A DNA stretch of 64,000 bases from Hymenopus coronatus (lineage: Eukaryota > Arthropoda > Insecta > Mantodea > Hymenopodidae): positions 109,334,620-109,398,619 of the forward strand of contig CM060900.1 in NCBI GenBank assembly GCA_030762935.1, written 5' to 3'. The position numbers were made by a program, and so were the translations under genes. Shown piece by piece: positions 58,943 through 64,000 of the stretch. The notes beneath the pieces were generated by a model. The model searched no databases and was not told the origin of the DNA. It saw only the letters and a program-made list of their open reading frames with translations. Within the stretch, counting starts at the first letter, position 1, and each line of letters starts with the position of its first letter.

Positions 58943-59168
58943 TGGCCCGCTTCTGCTGTCTGGACGTAGTGTGTCTAACATTCAAGAGGTCCGAATTCGA
59001 ATCTCCGTCACGGATAAGTTTTATTTCCGTGGTTTTCATTTAGCCTGAGAAGACGAATATCAAGAACCTTTAAATTCCATGAACCCCGAGGTCATTTGGG
59101 GATCATTTCGCTGATTTCATTCCTCGTCCGTTATGACCTATGATCTTATAGGGACGTTACAATACCAA
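58943..59168 (+). repeat. SINE family C copy 3
   Basis: Head with GAATTCGAATCTCC. Body CCTGAGAAGACGAATATC and CCATGAACCCCGAGGTC. 3' block CATTTCGCTGATTTCATTC. More diverged than copy 2. Confidence 0.8.
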
Positions 59169-59764
59169 AAATCTGATGTGCTCAGTTAACTCTACAATGC
59201 ATACGGGATCCATGCGAAGCCCACAGTGGAAAGTACCCATTTTTCTGTTAAAATATTTTATTCTTATGATGAAAATTATTCTATTTTAATTAATTTATGA
59301 CTAAATTCATACCTTTATTAACATGCATGGATAAAATATTTAGTTGCTGTTTTTAATTAGAACTACAGTACAACACATACTATACAAGATATTATGTTTA
59401 CATTTATCCATTTTATAAAATTGTGTTCGTAACACTTCAGGTGTCTGAATATATTCTGCAATAATGCACTACACAAAAATTTTAGTAAAAATAATATTAT
59501 TAAATTACTACTAATATATAGCAGATCTATAAAGATGACAAATAATTAGAGAACCAGTGCTTTAAATAGTTCTCCTTATCTGGAACCAATTGGAAATAAA
59601 AATCAAGATACTTGATCGACATAAAGTATTTGATAAAGGAGGGAAATATATGAAATTGTTATTTTCTGGAAACTATGGTAATCAAGTATTTAAATAATTA
59701 AGTTGCATATGCATTCTGAGATTAAATAAGTTACGACTTTCTTTGCAATAAACTATACTTAAAA
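59169..59764. other. No gene recognised
   Basis: AT-rich spacer. Confidence 0.4.
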
Positions 59765-60546
59765 GGCTGATGTGACCATTCACATGACTATTTCAGCATC
59801 TCTGTAACAAGTTATTGTTGAAAAGTTTATTCTTCTATCTACTTCATACTAATCGAGATAAACATTAGCATAAATGGTCTACTACTTGCTTTCTTAAAAG
59901 TAGAAGGGAAATAAGGGAGCACATTGGTCTAAAGCTAAAGATAAATGAAACGAATGCAGACTTTACGTTTGAGAAAAGTGTAAGTATTTTAAATTTGAAA
60001 CCAACAACAAGGATTATTTTAGAAAATAACTTAACAAAAAGCGTATTTGACATAAATTGTTTTAATGAGATCTACATGTTTTGTGCAGGAAGTTTTTGTG
60101 CGTCTCTTACGGTTATGCAAAAATCATCCAGATTGAAGGGCTCTTTAGAGGCTATTCCCAAAAAATTCAAGATATAAATTTTATTTGCTATGTAAATATC
60201 TTTAATATACCTACGGTATTTTCATCATTTTTGAGAACATCAAACTTTTCGAAAATGTTTCCATATAAAGGATAGTGTGGGTGGAGGGATTTTCTTGAAA
60301 TGTCCTGTGTTTCATCTTTAGAAGGTACTGATCTTAAGAACAAGTTTGGTATTTAACGAGCTTTTCGTTTTTAAAATATGCTATGAGGACCCCAAACACG
60401 GAGCTTTTCCTAAAAATGATTTCGGTGATTCAGGGGTAATCGAAACATATTTCCGTTGACATTTCAGTATCGAATTTGAGTGGCGTACCATACCTTCTCT
60501 TTCTGCATGTAAAACGTACATAGTACTCGGCGACGAACGTAAAAGA
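59765..60546 (+). repeat. Unit R, internal deletion
   Basis: Left end GCTGATGTGACCATTCAC. The right end reads GTACATAGTACTCGGCGACG with the closing arm mutated. Confidence 0.75.
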
Positions 60547-60550
60547 AAAA

Positions 60551-61000
60551 TAATCTGATGTTTTCCATCCACAAGGGCTTCTCTATCTGTTCTGTAAACA
60601 ATATTCTTACAAAGGATTATTCTTGTACCTACATCTTGACAATAATTGAGATAAACGTTAATAGAAATGGTCGCGTTACTTGCACAGTTGTAAGCAGAGG
60701 GGAAATAAGGGAATACACTAGGCTAAAGCGATCATAAAATCCTTTCAAAGTTGGTCGCAATGTGAAGCAATTGAAATGTGTTTCTCTTTGCATGGACAGG
60801 AGTAAAACAAATATATATATATATATAGCAACTTCCCATTTGAGAATAATATTGCAATTTTAAAACGAATAACAGGGAATATCCTTGTATTTACTTATGT
60901 ACATAGAAACTGTTCTTACGAAAGCATATTTTTCTATTTATTAATTTTAATTTAGATAAACACTTGTTGACATTTCTGCATTACACGTTTCTTTATAAAT
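60551..61000 (+). repeat. Unit R, left half plus second left-end scrap
   Basis: TCTGATGTTTTCCATCCAC to AATAACAGGGAATATCC, cut at about 60890. GTTCTTACGAAAGCATA...TTTAGATAAACAC follows, resembling the early part of another left end. Confidence 0.6.
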
Positions 61001-61810
61001 ACAAAGGGAATATCTATATTCAATGTTAAATCTTCTGTTAAAACGCTTTAGTAGAAAACAGTTTTGCTAAATAAAATACCAGCTTAAATGTAATATGAAT
61101 ACGGTATACTTTATAATTTTGTAGTATAGAGGATGGAAACAAAATACATTGACATTTTCAGATTTACTGCTTGTACCTAATTTTAAACTTTGTGCTATTC
61201 AGAATCACCTCCTACCTCTTCCGTGTTTTCAGGGACTAAGCATTTTGCTTAAACAGAGGGGAGTGCAGCATTTATCACATGTACATATATTTAGTTTTGT
61301 AGGCTGAGGCGAGTGTTTTAAAACACCCCTTTGCCTTGTGGAATATTTGTTTTGGTTTCCAAGGAAGATTAGATATAATATCTGCAATAATTAAAAAACA
61401 AAAAAACAATATGCAACGAGAGAAGACGCGGGGTCCCGCTGACCTGGGCGTGACACTTATCTGTTGAATAGCCATTCTAGCAGCCAAACAAACAAACAGA
61501 TAGAGATAAGGTTTCCGCTGCAGCAAACAATCGAATAATGTGTAATGTTAGATTTCCTAGCCAGGAACTGCATAGTTTACGTTGGTTCCAAAATTATAAA
61601 TGCAATACAATAATGCCAGGGGTATCTCAGGCCTTTGTTACATTTCCTTTAGTCCTTCCCGTTAAGTTTTGATATGTTGCTATAACTGAGTCTATAATTA
61701 TGTATTAGTATTTGACACCACACAATGCGCATTAGACAGTCAAAACATACAATAAAACGTAATACTTATCACTTGTAAAAGAACATCAATATTATAGTGG
61801 TCGCAAAACT
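61001..61810. other. No gene recognised
   Basis: Unassigned AT-rich sequence. The 83-codon minus ORF at 61275-61526 shows no domain. Confidence 0.4.
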
Positions 61811-61813
61811 TAA

Positions 61814-62534
61814 AAATCTGATGTGCACCATTCACATGACTTTCTCCATATCCCTGCAACAAATAATTCTTAAAAAGCTTATACTTCTATTTACTTTATG
61901 CTAATCAGAAAAAACTAGTAGAAATAGTCTAATTAGTCGCTTCCTTGTAAGTAGAAGCGAAATAAGGGAAACCGTAGGTTAAAGTGATAGTCAAAAGCTG
62001 GTTGCTATGTCAATGAAGTTCCTTTGTCTATACGGATAGGAGTTGACAAGTTAAAATATGAGAAAGGTATACGTTTTTCATAGCAGAAAGCAAAAATAAG
62101 GAATGTCACAAAAACGACGAACTCCACGAAAAAAATGTATATAACATAAATTGTGTGTTTTAATGTGCTCTACATTTTTTGTGTAGTAAGTTTTTGTCCA
62201 TCTCTTACGATTTAGCAGTTACTCAAAATTAAGTAAAATTCATCCAGAATAAACTACGCTTCAGAGGCTATTCCCAGAAAATTCAAGATATACATTTTAT
62301 TTTTCAGGTAAATATGTTTAATATATGACATTTGAATCAAAATCGTTGTAGCCATTTTTGAGAATAACAAAATTTTCGAAAAAAGTTCCATGTAAACGGT
62401 AGTTGGGGGTGGGGGAATTTTTCTCAAAATCTTCGTGTCGCATCCCTGGAAGATACTAAACTTAAATACCAAGTTTGGTATTTTACCGACTTTTCGTTTT
62501 TGAGTTATCGTGTTCACACACACACGGACACACG

Positions 62535-62574
<40 letters not shown>

Positions 62575-62715
62575 CCTTTTTGTGAAAATGCTTTTTTTGG
62601 ATATTGGGGACCCTAAAACATATATTTCCGGTGAAATCTCGGTATCGAATTTTTGGGTGGAGTGCAATACTTTCTCTATACACTATGTACATAGTGCGTA
62701 TGGAGAAAGTAAAAA
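61814..62715 (+). repeat. Unit R, best complete copy
   Basis: Left end AATCTGATGTGCACCATTCA with CATGACTTTCTCCATATCC. All landmarks are in order, with a (CA)n tract near 62515-62572. The right palindrome at 62669-62710 has arms of 20 and 22 nt around CTATGTACATAG, followed by AAAAAGG. About 902 bp. Confidence 0.9.
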
Positions 62716-64000
62716 GGCATATAGAGGCGGGACGTACTGATGTCTCCAGCGAGTCATATGCTTGCCCCTCCTACCAGTGCTGCCAGTTTTGGTGTCTGGA
62801 CCGAAAACATTATTTTCATTAATTACGCTCCAACATTAGCAAACGATATGTCAACGTTATAATCAGATAACGTTTTATTTTCTGATTATGGCCGTACAGA
62901 AATCCTATCTCTACGTCATTTAGAACGCGAGTTATGCATATTTTAACTTTACCGGTTATTGTCACTCAACATTCATTATAACGTACGTAGATGAGTTTAA
63001 AAATAACACCAAATTCTTCCTCACAACGCCCATCTCAAATATAAATATACAGTGCAGTATGACTGTATGATACACAAACGACTCAGGAGTGAGTTAAAAA
63101 TCAGTTGGTTTTAACAGTAGTGGTGTGTTATTTTATTATTAAAGGGAACGGGTATGGTGTGTTTGAAACTCGGGCTGAAATCTTGTTAATATGCAAATGA
63201 AATTACTAAATTTCTGTTTGTGATACGAGTATGTGAACGTGCCCATCGAAGCTGCGGCAAGAGATTTTTCGATTAACAAACGTGAACCCATTCATTCTCA
63301 GTCCCCGATAGAAATACTATGCTCAAATTAGAGGACGTAAAAAAAATTACGCATGAGGCAATAAGCAGTGTAACTCAGGACGCCTGAGTTTCACGAGTCA
63401 GGCGTCCAGAACGCACGGCTTCAGGAGGATTATTTCAACAAAGAAATTGTCAGGAACGGACTAAGGAGGCAATGATTAAGTCGGAATTTAAGTGCTTTCG
63501 AAGAAGAGAAGACACCCCTAAAGTGTTTGCAGTTTCATTGGTGTAACGTCTATTATGGGTTAACACCATCAAGGTAAGATTTAACGTTTTAAGGATGTTA
63601 AATGTGTTGCTTAACTAAGGAAAACATGGACGCACGTGCTTTCACATACAGAGCTACCACCGGTACACGCTCACTACGTTTGGCAACAGCGCTCCGCGCG
63701 AGCATTAGCTAGCGATCAAATGCCTTTAAGTTTTGCGACAATTATAGACATCTAATTTATATAATAAATGCCGTTTTATTCAGGCAACCAGATACACATT
63801 TTATAAAATGACTCTTTCCAAGATTAAATAACTGCTGAGGTATGTACTGACTTTTTAATAGCCATGCATTCAAAGCTCTTTGGTATTAACTTGCTCTGGT
63901 AAAAAACATTTTAAACTTATTTATCTTGCTATTATCAAAGCGCAGGTAATTCCTTATTGTATAAATATTTACATAATACTCCGCAAACAAAAGCTCCCTA
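62716..64000. other. No gene recognised; one strong hairpin
   Basis: Unassigned sequence. GGACGCCTGA (63378-63387) and TCAGGCGTCC (63398-63407) form a perfect 10-bp stem with a 10-nt loop. Confidence 0.45.

Noticed and set aside
62510..62822. Recurring peptide-like readings (FPVKSRYRIFGW, LYTMYI) seen at 30199, 49002, 58252 and 62604
   Set aside because: They come from the same right-end DNA of unit R. Frames shift between copies and other frames are equally open, so no protein is conserved.

Overview
This is an AT-rich animal genomic window, almost certainly from an insect with a large, repeat-rich genome. The evidence is a spliced metazoan kinase exon, several tRNA-derived SINE families, and decayed transposons of types common in insects: a Mutator-like element, a hAT, a mariner-related DUF4817 transposase, a Penelope-like element and a LINE. 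I see no bacterial gene organisation, no telomeric repeat and no rRNA. The species cannot be named from the sequence.

The only host coding sequence I can support is one 117-bp exon on the minus strand at 10822-10938. It encodes 39 residues of the N-lobe of a salt-inducible kinase, closest to SIK3 as I know that family, with consensus splice sites on both sides and phase 0 at both ends. If so, much of the window may be intron of that gene, with earlier exons at higher coordinates and later exons at lower coordinates. I found neither neighbouring exon here.

The dominant feature is one dispersed repeat, called unit R here. Complete copies are about 860-900 bp. I count roughly 26 complete or partial copies in both orientations, about 17 kb or a quarter of the window by my own boundary estimates. 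Its left end carries TCTGATGTGTTCCATTCA followed by ACTTTCTCTA. Its right end is a palindrome of about 40 bp finishing in TAGAGAAAGTAAAA. Copies join head-to-tail in places, and a CA/TG tract has expanded at the same internal site in several copies. Asymmetric terminal inverted repeats, a right-end hairpin, an internal microsatellite and tandem joining together resemble non-autonomous Helentron-like (HINE/DINE-like) elements. That assignment is inference.

Other layout: LINE 3' end (8.65-9.15 kb), Penelope-like remnant (13.7-14.2 kb), possible TIR element (17.6-18.5 kb), perfect 214-bp tandem duplication (18.6-19.0 kb), Mutator-like remnant (21.6-23.4 kb), hAT with both TIRs (24.46-25.60 kb), Tc1-like scrap (26.6 kb), DUF4817 transposase remnant (34.25-35.2 kb), two 51-bp minisatellite arrays (38.6 and 39.6 kb), a 430-bp MITE bounded by TTAA (44.2-44.6 kb), and a GA-rich minisatellite (54.5-54.9 kb). 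Three SINE families (A, B, C here) and several single tRNA-like heads are scattered through, some nested inside unit R. Nearly all open reading frames of 60-160 codons are chance readings of these repeats.
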